Positions 1 through 8,254 of a stretch of DNA of 64,000 nucleotides are shown piece by piece. The translations under genes were made by a program, and so were the position numbers. The stretch covers positions 1,266,582-1,330,581 of the forward strand of contig NZ_CP011097.1 of NCBI RefSeq assembly GCF_000955905.1, in the 5' to 3' direction. Numbering within the stretch: position 1 is the first letter of the stretch; each line of letters begins with the position of its first letter. The stretch comes from Candidatus Nitrosotenuis cloacae. GTDB taxonomy: Archaea; Thermoproteota; Nitrososphaeria; Nitrososphaerales; Nitrosopumilaceae. The notes beneath the pieces are model-generated. The model worked only from the letters and a program-made list of their open reading frames with translations. It had not been told where the DNA came from and did no database searches.

Positions 1-1762
1 CGTTTTTGATTACAACATCTTTTTGTGTTCCCTTGGTTCCCTTGGACCACTTTGATGTGATTACAAAGTTAAAGTCAGTTGGCAGGAACAATGAGAATAA
101 TTGTTTGCCAGAATATAGTGGTCCGTCCTTTCCTTTTGTTGCTGGTGTCGGTAGCTCGCCATCATATCCACCAAGCATTGCATAGTTTGCAAACTCTTGT
201 GGCGTGAGTGTGGTATCGTCTTTAGTTAGAAGGTATGATCCTGTGATAAAGTCTCTCAATCCACCAATGATTGGTCCACCATATCTTGGTGAGATTAATT
301 GGTCTTGAACTCTCATTAGTAAGATGGCTTCTGCTCTTGCTTCCTCGCTTTGTGGTACGTGCAGGTTCATTTCATCCCCATCAAAGTCTGCGTTGTATGG
401 TGGACATACTGATGGGTGTAGCCTGAATGTTTTTCCTGGCAGTACCCGGACATAGTGAGCCATAATTGACATTTGGTGCAATGATGGTTGTCGATTAAAC
501 ATTACAATGTCGCCATCAGAGAGATGTCTTTCCACCAAATATCCGACTTCGAGGTTTTGTGCTATTATGGAGCGGTCCTCTACGAAATCGAGTCTTATTT
601 TTACGCCGTCTGGTCTTACGATATAATTGACACCTGGAAACTTGTCTGGTCCATTGATTACCAGATCTCGCATTCTCTCAATGTTCCATTCTGTTATGAT
701 TTCTGGGATGGTCAGCTTCTTTGCGATTGCCTCTGGAACTCCTACCTCGGACAGATCAAGGCTTGGGTCTGGGGATATGACGGTTCTGCTGGAAAAGTCT
801 ACTCTTTTTCCAGAAAGTGAGCCTCTAAATCTTCCTTCCTTTCCTTTGAGTCTTTGAGTTAATGTCTTTAGTGGTCTGCCAGAACGGTGGTGAGCTTGTG
901 GGATTCCAGATACCTCATTATCAAAGTACGTGGTGGTGTGATATTGTAATAGGTCAACCAAGTCCTGAACGATTAGTGGTGGTGTTCCTGCATCTTTGCT
1001 TTCCTTTAGTCTTTGATTTACACGAATGATATCAACCATTTTGTGTGTGAGATCGTCCTCTGATCTGATTCCTGTTTCCAGTATGATGGATGGTCTAACT
1101 GTTACTGGTGGTACTGGCAATACTTGGAGAATGAACCATTCTGGTCTTGCAGTGTTTGGATCATAACCAAGCAATCGGAGGTCTTCATCACGGATTTGTG
1201 TGAATCGCTCTCGTATGGTGATTGGGAGTAGTCTGTGCTCTCCTATTTCGGTTTTTTCGATAAATATTGTTGGTTTTGTAAATATCATGTCGTATTGTGG
1301 TTTTCCGCAGTGTGGGCATTCCTTTGCTTTCTTTGCCTTGTCTAGAATTTCTTCTGGAATTCTTTTTTGTGAAATGATAGTGTATGCTGCCTCTTTTTTG
1401 AAGATCTGCCCATAGCTGTCAAGATCCTCTTGTGGGAGCTTTAGTCGGGAGCAGGATCGACATGTTGCAAGCAATAGTTTGTGAATATTGTCAATGAATG
1501 CAATATGTAATACTGGTTCTGCCAGCTCGATGTGGCCAAAGTGTCCAGGACATCTTGCCGCGGTGTTTCCGCATGTGAGGCATTTTTGTCCAGGCTCTAG
1601 TGTTCCCAGTCTGCCATCCATCAGTCCGCCTTGTACTGCCATTCCGTCTTCGTCGTATGTTTCAGGCGCGGTGATTTCAGCAACAGAATACTTTCTGATT
1701 TCAGTTGGTGACCATACTGAGAATTTTATTCCATCAATTGCTTTTACTGTTTGAACTGACAA
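1..1762 (-). CDS. rpoA1: DNA-directed RNA polymerase subunit A' (N-terminal part, cut by window edge)
   Basis: Reverse-strand reading frame of about 587 codons, open to the left edge, so the C-terminal part is missing. It encodes the large catalytic subunit A' of archaeal RNA polymerase. Visible: a zinc-binding CLTCGN / CPGHFGH segment near the N-terminus (about 1525-1590) and the absolutely conserved catalytic NADFDGDEMN motif (about 366-395), whose three Asp hold the active-site Mg2+. The start is taken as TTG at 1762, directly after the TAA of rpoB with no intervening base; the protein then begins MSVQTVKAIDGI. It is third in the rpoH-rpoB-rpoA' operon, and translational coupling to rpoB is likely. 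Confidence 0.96.
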   Translation of the reverse strand, partial: MSVQTVKAIDGIKFSVWSPTEIRKYSVAEITAPETYDEDGMAVQGGLMDGRLGTLEPGQKCLTCGNTAARCPGHFGHIELAEPVLHIAFIDNIHKLLLATCRSCSRLKLPQEDLDSYGQIFKKEAAYTIISQKRIPEEILDKAKKAKECPHCGKPQYDMIFTKPTIFIEKTEIGEHRLLPITIRERFTQIRDEDLRLLGYDPNTARPEWFILQVLPVPPVTVRPSIILETGIRSEDDLTHKMVDIIRVNQRLKESKDAGTPPLIVQDLVDLLQYHTTTYFDNEVSGIPQAHHRSGRPLKTLTQRLKGKEGRFRGSLSGKRVDFSSRTVISPDPSLDLSEVGVPEAIAKKLTIPEIITEWNIERMRDLVINGPDKFPGVNYIVRPDGVKIRLDFVEDRSIIAQNLEVGYLVERHLSDGDIVMFNRQPSLHQMSIMAHYVRVLPGKTFRLHPSVCPPYNADFDGDEMNLHVPQSEEARAEAILLMRVQDQLISPRYGGPIIGGLRDFITGSYLLTKDDTTLTPQEFANYAMLGGYDGELPTPATKGKDGPLYSGKQLFSLFLPTDFNFVITSKWSKGTKGTQKDVVIKN

Positions 1763-4700
1763 TTACACTCTCTCCTTTATCATTAGTCTTGGTGCTACGT
1801 TAAGGCTCTGCATTTCTTGCAATAATAGCTTGAATGCATACGCTACTGATACTGAGGAGACTTTGGCCTTGTCTCCGCAAACTCGGCAAACGTATTTTCT
1901 TTGTTTAACATCATGATATGCAACCAGTCCACATCGCTCACAGACGTAAATTTCTGATTTGTCTGATTCGTCCAGTAATCTGTCTTTGAGAATCATAGAT
2001 GCACCATATGCAATTAGGCAGTCTCGCTCCATTTCACCAAATCTGAGTCCTCCACCCCTTGCACGACCTTCTGTTGGCTGCTTGGTCAGCATTTGGACTT
2101 GGCCTCTTGCTCTTGCATGTATTTTGTCTGCAACCATGTGGTGCAGTTTCTGATAATATACAACACCGATGAAGACCTCTACTGGGAATGGTTTGCCAGT
2201 TCTGCCATCATACATCATTTCTTTACCTGAATATTTCAGACCAGAGTGTTCTAGTGCTGATTTGATCTCTTCTGTCTTTTCTCCAACAAATGCAGAGCCA
2301 TCAAATCTTGCTCCCCTAACTGCAGCTGCCTTGCCAGAAATTGACTCCATGAACATTCCAACTGTCATACGTGATGGGAATGCATGTGGGTTGATCAAAA
2401 CGTCTGGGATAACTCCTTCCGCAGTGTATGGCAAGTCTTCGTATCGTGCAAGTATGCCAACCACGCCCTTTTGTCCATGTCTTGACGCAAACTTGTCACC
2501 AATCTCTGGAATTCTCATATCTCTAACTCTGATCTTGTACATTTTGCCGCCCTCATTGGACTGGGTCATGACTACAGTATCTACAACACCTGTCTCTGAT
2601 GGTCTAACACCAATTGATGTGTCACGTCGATATGGTCCTTTGGACTCGAATTCGCGATATTCTTCCATGAATCTTGGAGGACTGGTCTTGCCAATCAGAA
2701 TGTCTCCGCCAACTGCGGTTGATTCGCCTGCAATTACTCCGTCCTCTTCTAGTAATCGATATGCTTTTTCTCCCTTGTAGCCTCGGATGTTGTCCTCGGC
2801 GTTTGGAATCTCGAAGTTGTCTCGCATTCCACCAGGATATTGTTTTGCTTCTGCCTCATAGATTCTATAGAAAAATGTCCTACCCAGGCCCCTGTCCACT
2901 GCTGCCTTGCTGATTACTATTGCGTCTTCAATGTTGTATCCATCAAATGGTAATACTGCGACTACACAGTTTTGTCCTGCTGGTCGGTCTTCTAATCCTA
3001 AAAGATTGAGTGCTTTGGTGGTAACGATTGGTGTTTGTGGATACCACATCAAGTGTTGTCGAACATAAGTGCTGGTGTTCATCATTGGCGTTGAAAAGCC
3101 GAGGCTTTGTTTTGCCATTGCAGACTCGTATGTGTTTCTTGGGGACTGGTTGTGTTCTGGATATGGGATGATGGATGCACCTGCTCCCAAAATTGCAGAT
3201 GGGAATATTTCAAGATGAGTGAATTTTTTGGTGTCTTTGTCATCCAGTGTGATTTCGCAGTTTTCTTCCTCGTTTGCATCGATTAATTCAATGATGCCCA
3301 TTCTTAGAAGATCATTCCAAGACATGAGCTTCTTTGATACCTTATCGATTAGCTCTTGTGTGACTAGTGGTTTTCCTTCCTTTATGACAATGAGTGGTCG
3401 AAGTACACGTCCTGCATTGCAGTTTACGTATAGTCTAGTGGTTGCGCCTTCTACGCCTGGCTTGAAAAGCGAGATTCCGACGTGTGGGTGGATTTTAGAG
3501 TTTCTTCTAAGATCACGCAGTGATTCAACTAGCTTGTCTCCGTCTTTGTAATAGCCGACTAGTCGTCCATCAACAAAGACTCGAGTTCCGTCTCGTTTTA
3601 GGTCTTCTTTTGCATCTGTAAAGTGGACTGAGCCCAAGTCGTATAGTTTTTCGATTATCTCTTCTGGTGATACATTTACTGAAATGATAGCAGACAGTGC
3701 CAAGTTCTTGACCAGCCCACAATTGGAGCCTTCTGGTGTTTCGCTTGGACAGATTCTTCCAAAGTGAGTTGGATGTAAGTCCCTAGCTTCGAAGTTTGGT
3801 TGAGTTCGAGATAATGGTGATTGGATTCTTCTGAGGTGTGAAATGGTGGATAGATAGTTTGTTCTGTCCAGCAGTTGTGTTACTCCTACTCTGCCCCTGC
3901 CCCAGTTTCCTGTTGCAATTGCGTTGTTTAGTTTATCAGAAACAATACCAGGTCTGATAGCAGCTGCTACTGCATTGATTCCTCGTTTTTGTCCGGATCT
4001 TTCGAGTTGGTACTTCATATCACGGACCAAGTTTCTGAATGCAGTTCTGAACAGATCAGCTAACATTTGTCCTGCGAATTTGATTACCTTGTTACCATAG
4101 TGGTCCTTGTCATCTGGTGAGATCCAACCTAGTTTTAGCTCGATTAGCTTGCATGCTGCCTCGCCCAAGAACTGTGCCTTTTCTCGTCTGTTTTCTTGGT
4201 GCTTTCCTAGGTGTGGTAAAAGACCCCAATCAAGTAGTGTCTCTGCACGTTTGATTTGGAACTCTTCTAACATTCCTGGTGCGATTCTTTTACTGATGTA
4301 TACTATAGAGTCCTTTGAGGTCTGGACCTCGGCTACCTTTTCAAATGATGCTTCAAGCTCGTTTTGGATTGATTCTACTAGTGAGGTAGCAGCAGCAATT
4401 TCTCTGTCGGACTCCAGTCCTAGTGCTCTCATCAAAGTAACTACTGGAATGTCAACTGGTGAGCCAGGAATTCTTGCGACAATCAGTCCGTCATTTTTCA
4501 TTACCAGTTCTAGTTTTGCTCTATATCCTACAATAGAAGAATAGACCTTTGCTTTGTAGACATCGTTGCCGCCGACCTTTTCCTTATCTACGATGATTTT
4601 GTTGTATGATAGATCTTCCAGTCCTACGATGACTCGCTCTGATCCGTTAATTATGAAATATCCTCCTGGGTCGTTTGGATCTTCTCCGTGTTCAATTAAT

Positions 4701-5110
4701 TTTTGTGTAGAGAAATTATGCAAGATGCATGCGTTTGATCTTGCCATGACTGGAATGTCTCCAATGTGGACAAATCTTGATTCTAGGATTTTGCCGTCCT
4801 CAACTACGCTTGCCTCCATCATGATTGGTGCAGAGTATGATACATTTCGGAGACGTGCCTCGGCTGGTGTGATGTGTGTGATGGAACCATCAAGCTCCAT
4901 CATTCGTGGTTGTTGTAGTTTTACCTTTCCTAGCTGAATCTTGTATGGATATTCTGCGTTTTCAATTTCGATATGTCCTACCTCATCAATGATACTCTGT
5001 AGTCCGCGTTCTAGGAATTCATCAAAAGAATTGAGGTGCTGTCTTGCGATTCCCTCTCTTTTTAGAAGGTCCTGAATGATTGGCCAGCGTTTATTGGATG
5101 GGTCAGTCAT
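1763..5110 (-). CDS. rpoB: DNA-directed RNA polymerase subunit B (unsplit)
   Basis: A 1115-residue second-largest RNA polymerase subunit. It is a single polypeptide (B), not split into B' and B'' as in many euryarchaea, which fits a thaumarchaeal or crenarchaeal source. Conserved landmarks include the FDGYNIEDA motif, the RHGQKGVVG motif, and a C-terminal zinc ribbon with C1057, C1060, C1075 and C1078. ATG at 5110 follows the rpoH stop with zero spacing, and its own TAA abuts the TTG of rpoA'. The three genes must form one transcript, probably started at the TATA box upstream of rpoH. Confidence 0.98.
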   Translation of the reverse strand: MTDPSNKRWPIIQDLLKREGIARQHLNSFDEFLERGLQSIIDEVGHIEIENAEYPYKIQLGKVKLQQPRMMELDGSITHITPAEARLRNVSYSAPIMMEASVVEDGKILESRFVHIGDIPVMARSNACILHNFSTQKLIEHGEDPNDPGGYFIINGSERVIVGLEDLSYNKIIVDKEKVGGNDVYKAKVYSSIVGYRAKLELVMKNDGLIVARIPGSPVDIPVVTLMRALGLESDREIAAATSLVESIQNELEASFEKVAEVQTSKDSIVYISKRIAPGMLEEFQIKRAETLLDWGLLPHLGKHQENRREKAQFLGEAACKLIELKLGWISPDDKDHYGNKVIKFAGQMLADLFRTAFRNLVRDMKYQLERSGQKRGINAVAAAIRPGIVSDKLNNAIATGNWGRGRVGVTQLLDRTNYLSTISHLRRIQSPLSRTQPNFEARDLHPTHFGRICPSETPEGSNCGLVKNLALSAIISVNVSPEEIIEKLYDLGSVHFTDAKEDLKRDGTRVFVDGRLVGYYKDGDKLVESLRDLRRNSKIHPHVGISLFKPGVEGATTRLYVNCNAGRVLRPLIVIKEGKPLVTQELIDKVSKKLMSWNDLLRMGIIELIDANEEENCEITLDDKDTKKFTHLEIFPSAILGAGASIIPYPEHNQSPRNTYESAMAKQSLGFSTPMMNTSTYVRQHLMWYPQTPIVTTKALNLLGLEDRPAGQNCVVAVLPFDGYNIEDAIVISKAAVDRGLGRTFFYRIYEAEAKQYPGGMRDNFEIPNAEDNIRGYKGEKAYRLLEEDGVIAGESTAVGGDILIGKTSPPRFMEEYREFESKGPYRRDTSIGVRPSETGVVDTVVMTQSNEGGKMYKIRVRDMRIPEIGDKFASRHGQKGVVGILARYEDLPYTAEGVIPDVLINPHAFPSRMTVGMFMESISGKAAAVRGARFDGSAFVGEKTEEIKSALEHSGLKYSGKEMMYDGRTGKPFPVEVFIGVVYYQKLHHMVADKIHARARGQVQMLTKQPTEGRARGGGLRFGEMERDCLIAYGASMILKDRLLDESDKSEIYVCERCGLVAYHDVKQRKYVCRVCGDKAKVSSVSVAYAFKLLLQEMQSLNVAPRLMIKERV

Positions 5111-5383
5111 TTAGATCTCCACCACATATCTATAGTAAATGCTCTCACCGGCAGTTGGGCTCTTTCTTGTAATTTTTATCATGTCGCCTGGTTTTACGCC
5201 AAGTCCGATAATTGCAGGATCGTTTGCAAAAATTAATGGCATCTCAGTTGGCTTGCAGTTGAATTTTTTGAGGACCTCTTCTGCGTCTTTTTTGTCCATG
5301 ATCTCATGCTTTGGTACGTAAATGTGATCCGGTACTAGAACGTGGGTTTTCTTAGTTGCCAACTTGCTCACCTTGGATAGCAT
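5111..5383 (-). CDS. rpoH: DNA-directed RNA polymerase subunit H
   Basis: A 90-residue protein matching archaeal RpoH, the counterpart of the C-terminal domain of eukaryotic Rpb5. It sits at the downstream jaw of the polymerase. Typical segments are the HVLVPDH start and the conserved C-terminal part with MPLIFANDPAI, GVKPGDMIKI and YYRYVV. It is first in the rpoH-rpoB-rpoA' operon, the normal archaeal order, and its TAA directly precedes the rpoB ATG. The N-terminal extension before HVLVPDH is slightly longer than minimal versions. Confidence 0.96.
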   Translation of the reverse strand: MLSKVSKLATKKTHVLVPDHIYVPKHEIMDKKDAEEVLKKFNCKPTEMPLIFANDPAIIGLGVKPGDMIKITRKSPTAGESIYYRYVVEI

Positions 5384-5419
5384 TAGCTAAATATCGAAAA
5401 TTACCAAACAAACTGGAAA

Positions 5420-5431
5420 ACCTCCAGAGGT
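5420..5431. promoter_or_regulatory. Inverted repeat ACCTC-CA-GAGGT upstream of rpoH
   Basis: A perfect 5-bp inverted repeat with a 2-bp centre. It lies between the rpoH TATA tract and the rpoH start, about where transcription should begin. It may be an operator; no cognate regulator can be named. Confidence 0.35.
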
Positions 5432-5500
5432 GGTTTATATATATTTAATCAAGATCTCGCAAAAAATCCATTATTTTTCGCTATTAGTCAATGATTTTTT

Positions 5501-5528
5501 TCCTAACCTTAAATAGTATTCGTTAGGA
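5501..5528. promoter_or_regulatory. Inverted repeat flanking the TATA box of PEFG gene 1
   Basis: TCCTAAC (5501-5507) and GTTAGGA (5522-5528) are perfect inverted 7-mers separated by 14 bp that contain the TATA box CTTAAATAG. A dimeric repressor bound here would block TBP/TFB. The two downstream paralogous promoters do not show the same arrangement. Confidence 0.45.
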
Positions 5529-5540
5529 CGAAAAAGCAAG

Positions 5541-6383
5541 ATGAATACTCTGTATGCAACACTAGCGTTGTTTACAATTCTGGCTACAGGCTCACTAGCA
5601 TTACCAGCTTTTGCTCAGGAATTTGTAGACGCAGTTACTATAGCTACCGACAAAGAGGCATATGAAGACGGCGAGACAATCACCGTATCTGGCTCAGTCC
5701 GAGAAAGACTGTCCGGCTATGATGTTACCTTGCAAGTCATTGCAGCCAACGGAAACCTAGTTACTGCTCAACAATTGCCAGTTTCAGACGAGAATACGTT
5801 TGGAATTGACCTGGCTGCTGGCGGTCCTCTGTGGAGATCTGCTGGAACATATACGATTAAGGTCCTATATGGAACAGCAACAAGAACAGCAGAGACTAGC
5901 TTTGAGTTTGGCGGATCCGGTGACGTAATACCAGGTCCTAAAGGAAAGACCTTCCCATTAGCAAATCCGGAAGATGGCTCAGTTGGCTACTCTATAAAAG
6001 GAGGTAAAATACTAAGCATCACCCCAGACATTCCTGCCAAGTCCCTAATCGTAGAGATAGAGACCACAGCAGATGGTGAGGTGAAACTGATCATCCCAAG
6101 AAGCATCCTAGATGCAAGACTTGGTGCTGATGGAATAAGTGGTGAAGATGATAGCTTTTTCGTCCTAGTAGATGGAGCCGAGGCGGACTTTGAGGAAACA
6201 ACCACCTCTGAAGATCGCACTTTGACCATACCATTTGAGGATGGAACAACTCAGATTGAAATCATCGGAACATTCGTGATCCCAGAATTTGGCACAATCG
6301 CAGTAATCATTCTTGCAGTAGCAATTGTATCGATAATTGCTATATCTTCAAGAAGTAGACTAAGTATCCTGCCAAAATACTAG
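5541..6383 (+). CDS. PEFG-CTERM surface protein, copy 1
   Basis: A 280-residue secreted protein. An N-terminal signal peptide (about 1-25, ending ALPAFAQ) is followed by an Ig-like beta-sandwich starting near ATDKEAYEDGETITVSGSV, a second region (about 150-235) with acidic DGEVKLIIPR and DDSFFVLVDG segments, then PEFG at 248-251, a hydrophobic helix and a short basic tail. This tripartite end is the thaumarchaeal PEFG-CTERM sorting signal, expected to be cut and re-anchored by a thaumarchaeosortase (family knowledge; that enzyme is not in the window). First of three tandem paralogues. ATG at 5541 sits about 28 nt after a TATA box. The ligand and role of the mature domain are unknown. Confidence 0.85.
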   Translation: MNTLYATLALFTILATGSLALPAFAQEFVDAVTIATDKEAYEDGETITVSGSVRERLSGYDVTLQVIAANGNLVTAQQLPVSDENTFGIDLAAGGPLWRSAGTYTIKVLYGTATRTAETSFEFGGSGDVIPGPKGKTFPLANPEDGSVGYSIKGGKILSITPDIPAKSLIVEIETTADGEVKLIIPRSILDARLGADGISGEDDSFFVLVDGAEADFEETTTSEDRTLTIPFEDGTTQIEIIGTFVIPEFGTIAVIILAVAIVSIIAISSRSRLSILPKY

Positions 6384-6391
6384 ATCTTCAA

Positions 6392-6407
6392 CTTTTTTCA
6401 TTTTTTA
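6392..6407 (+). terminator. T-tract terminator after PEFG copy 1
   Basis: CTTTTTTCATTTTTTA, two oligo-T runs about 10 nt after the stop codon, the form expected for archaeal intrinsic termination. The identical 16-mer follows copy 2, so it was probably duplicated with the gene. Confidence 0.6.
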
Positions 6408-6446
6408 AATATACATAAATAGTCAGCATTCTAATCGCCAATCAAG

Positions 6447-7355
6447 ATGAATAGTTATGCACTATACGTGCTAATTGCCATAATGGCTGCAGCAGGCACT
6501 TTAGCGGTAGTACCAACTTATGCATCTAGCTTCGACGAAGAAGCATGCCCAGATTGCGGCAGTATGGACATTTACGAAAAGGCTGAATACGCAAAACAAA
6601 ACAACGTACCAGTCTCAGTATGGACAGATTCAAAGATCTATGATCACGAGTCTGAAATTACCGTAGGTGGTTATGTCGCAAATCTAAGAGGTGATGCTCC
6701 AGTAACAGTTACAGTGATCAGCCCACAAGGCAACATTGCAACAGTTCAGCAAGTTGAAGTTTCAGAGGACAACACATTTGAAACAATGTTTAGCACTGCA
6801 GGCGCACTCTTCAAAGAAAACGGTATGTACACCATTCGAGCACAATATGGCCCACAAGAAATCAATGATAAGGTCATGGTTGAACTAGTTGGTGAGGCAG
6901 CATCAGAAGAGTCAGCATGTGGTGATGGTGAGCTTGCAGTAAAAGGCGGCAGTGAAGTGTTCTGTGTTCCATTTGAAGCAAGTGGAGCAATAGTAACAAG
7001 CGCATCTGCCAACGGTGCTACAAAGTCACTTACCCTGAAAATCGAAACTGAAGGCGACGGTTCTATCTCACTTGCAATTCCAAGAGACGTTCTTGATGCA
7101 ACAGAAGATGGTTCCGATGTAGACTTTATCGTCCTAGTAGATGATGAAGAAGCAGACTTTGAGGAAACAGATAGCGATGATTCAACAAGAATGGTCGACA
7201 TCACATTCTCAGACGGCGCATCACAGATTGAGATCATAGGTACTTATGCAGTTCCAGAATTTGGCACAATGGCAGCAATCATTCTCGCAGTAGCAATTGT
7301 ATCTATAATTGCGGTTTCTGCAAGAACACGACTTAGCATCTCACCAAGATACTAA
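6447..7355 (+). CDS. PEFG-CTERM surface protein, copy 2
   Basis: 302 residues, paralogous to the gene before it. It has a signal peptide (1-26, ending PTYASS), a short segment with a CPDCG pair of cysteines (about 34-37) absent from copy 1, the same Ig-like domain (EITVGGYV to VMVEL), a second domain with DVDFIVLVDDEEADFEE, and PEFG at 270-273 followed by a transmembrane helix and TRLSISPRY. Its C-terminal 35 residues are almost identical to copy 1, which suggests a recent duplication or gene conversion of the sorting signal. TATA (CATAAATAG, about 6413-6421) lies about 28 nt before the ATG. Extra Cys residues near 153 and 166 could form disulfides outside the cell. Confidence 0.85.
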   Translation: MNSYALYVLIAIMAAAGTLAVVPTYASSFDEEACPDCGSMDIYEKAEYAKQNNVPVSVWTDSKIYDHESEITVGGYVANLRGDAPVTVTVISPQGNIATVQQVEVSEDNTFETMFSTAGALFKENGMYTIRAQYGPQEINDKVMVELVGEAASEESACGDGELAVKGGSEVFCVPFEASGAIVTSASANGATKSLTLKIETEGDGSISLAIPRDVLDATEDGSDVDFIVLVDDEEADFEETDSDDSTRMVDITFSDGASQIEIIGTYAVPEFGTMAAIILAVAIVSIIAVSARTRLSISPRY

Positions 7356-7365
7356 AGTCTCTATA

Positions 7366-7381
7366 CTTTTTTCATTTTTTA
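7366..7381 (+). terminator. T-tract terminator after PEFG copy 2
   Basis: Exact copy of the 16-mer CTTTTTTCATTTTTTA found after copy 1, about 11 nt past the stop codon. Confidence 0.6.
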
Positions 7382-7429
7382 GTACAAATTCCGAGAAAAG
7401 GAAATATACGATTATCATAAAACTTTGGT

Positions 7430-8254
7430 GTGAAGTATACTCACGCATTGATTTTGTTACTAGTTATATCATCAATTCCAATGTGGTATGGTTTTGCATC
7501 TGCGGAAGAATGCAAGAATGTTTGTGTTGCAAAGCCATTCTACAAGGAAGGTGAAGCCGTAGTGATATCAGGTAAAGTAGAGGCGTTTTTGCCAAACACG
7601 CCACTATTACTACAGGTGTTTCGTGAGGCAAATCGTGTGCACATTGCCCAAGTCGAAGTTGCGCAAGATGGTACCTTTACTTATTCACTGATTGCAGACG
7701 GACCTTATTTTCAAAAGGATGGAAAATACATAGTCCAGGCATCATACGGTGTGACTGGAAATGTCTTTGAGACTAACTTTGATTTTCAGACAACCATTTC
7801 CGGAACAAACCCAACACAAATCTTTGAGGTAAAGGCAGGCGATGCTGGAACATTTGATGTGCCATATACAATAAACGGCGGCACCATCAAAAACATCATA
7901 GTGGATCCGGCCATACTGGGTCTGATTGTTACAATACAAGCAGACAGTGATGGCTCACTAACACTAGATCTTGGCAGAGAATGGATTGATGCAAAGAAAG
8001 GCCCCGATGGGAAGAGCGGTGATGATGACACATACATCATCTACATTGATGGGTTAGAAGTCCCATACCAAGAATCATCATTAAAGCCAGAATCCAGACT
8101 GATCACAATACACTTTCAAGAAGGCGATTCTGACATTGAGATAATTGGAACATATGTTGTGCCAGAGTTTGGCCCAATTGCAATTGCCATATTGATAATA
8201 TCAATAACATCTGTGATGATATTATCAAAAAAACAAACGATACTGAGAATCTAA
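7430..8254 (+). CDS. PEFG-CTERM surface protein, copy 3
   Basis: 274 residues, the most divergent of the three paralogues. It has a signal peptide (1-25), a CKNVC pair near the mature N-terminus, the shared Ig-like domain (EAVVISGKV to VFETNF), a second domain with DDDTYIIYIDGLEVPY, and PEFG at 245-248 followed by a helix and a short basic tail (SKKQTILRI). The GTG start at 7430 is supported by AATATACG about 26 nt upstream (leaderless). Its 3' end overlaps the convergent cysteine desulfurase by 4 nt. It probably serves a role related to copies 1 and 2 on the cell surface, but that role is unknown. Confidence 0.82.
   Translation: MKYTHALILLLVISSIPMWYGFASAEECKNVCVAKPFYKEGEAVVISGKVEAFLPNTPLLLQVFREANRVHIAQVEVAQDGTFTYSLIADGPYFQKDGKYIVQASYGVTGNVFETNFDFQTTISGTNPTQIFEVKAGDAGTFDVPYTINGGTIKNIIVDPAILGLIVTIQADSDGSLTLDLGREWIDAKKGPDGKSGDDDTYIIYIDGLEVPYQESSLKPESRLITIHFQEGDSDIEIIGTYVVPEFGPIAIAILIISITSVMILSKKQTILRI

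Larger units (their letters stand above)
5384..5540. promoter_or_regulatory. Divergent promoter region rpoH / PEFG gene 1
   Basis: A 157-bp AT-rich intergenic region between divergent genes. A long TATA-like tract (5434-5449, TTTATATATATTTAAT) suits rpoH, giving a leader of roughly 30 nt. A second TATA (CTTAAATAG, 5508-5516) lies about 28 nt before the ATG of the PEFG gene, suggesting a leaderless message. Two inverted repeats are present and listed separately. Confidence 0.7.

Noticed and set aside
2169-2780. 203-codon plus-strand ORF inside rpoB
   Set aside because: It lies wholly antisense to a certain gene, has Ser/Pro-rich composition typical of a shadow frame and no start signals.
6746-7237. 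163-codon minus-strand ORF inside PEFG copy 2
   Set aside because: Ser-rich antisense shadow of a clear plus-strand gene with signal peptide and sorting signal.
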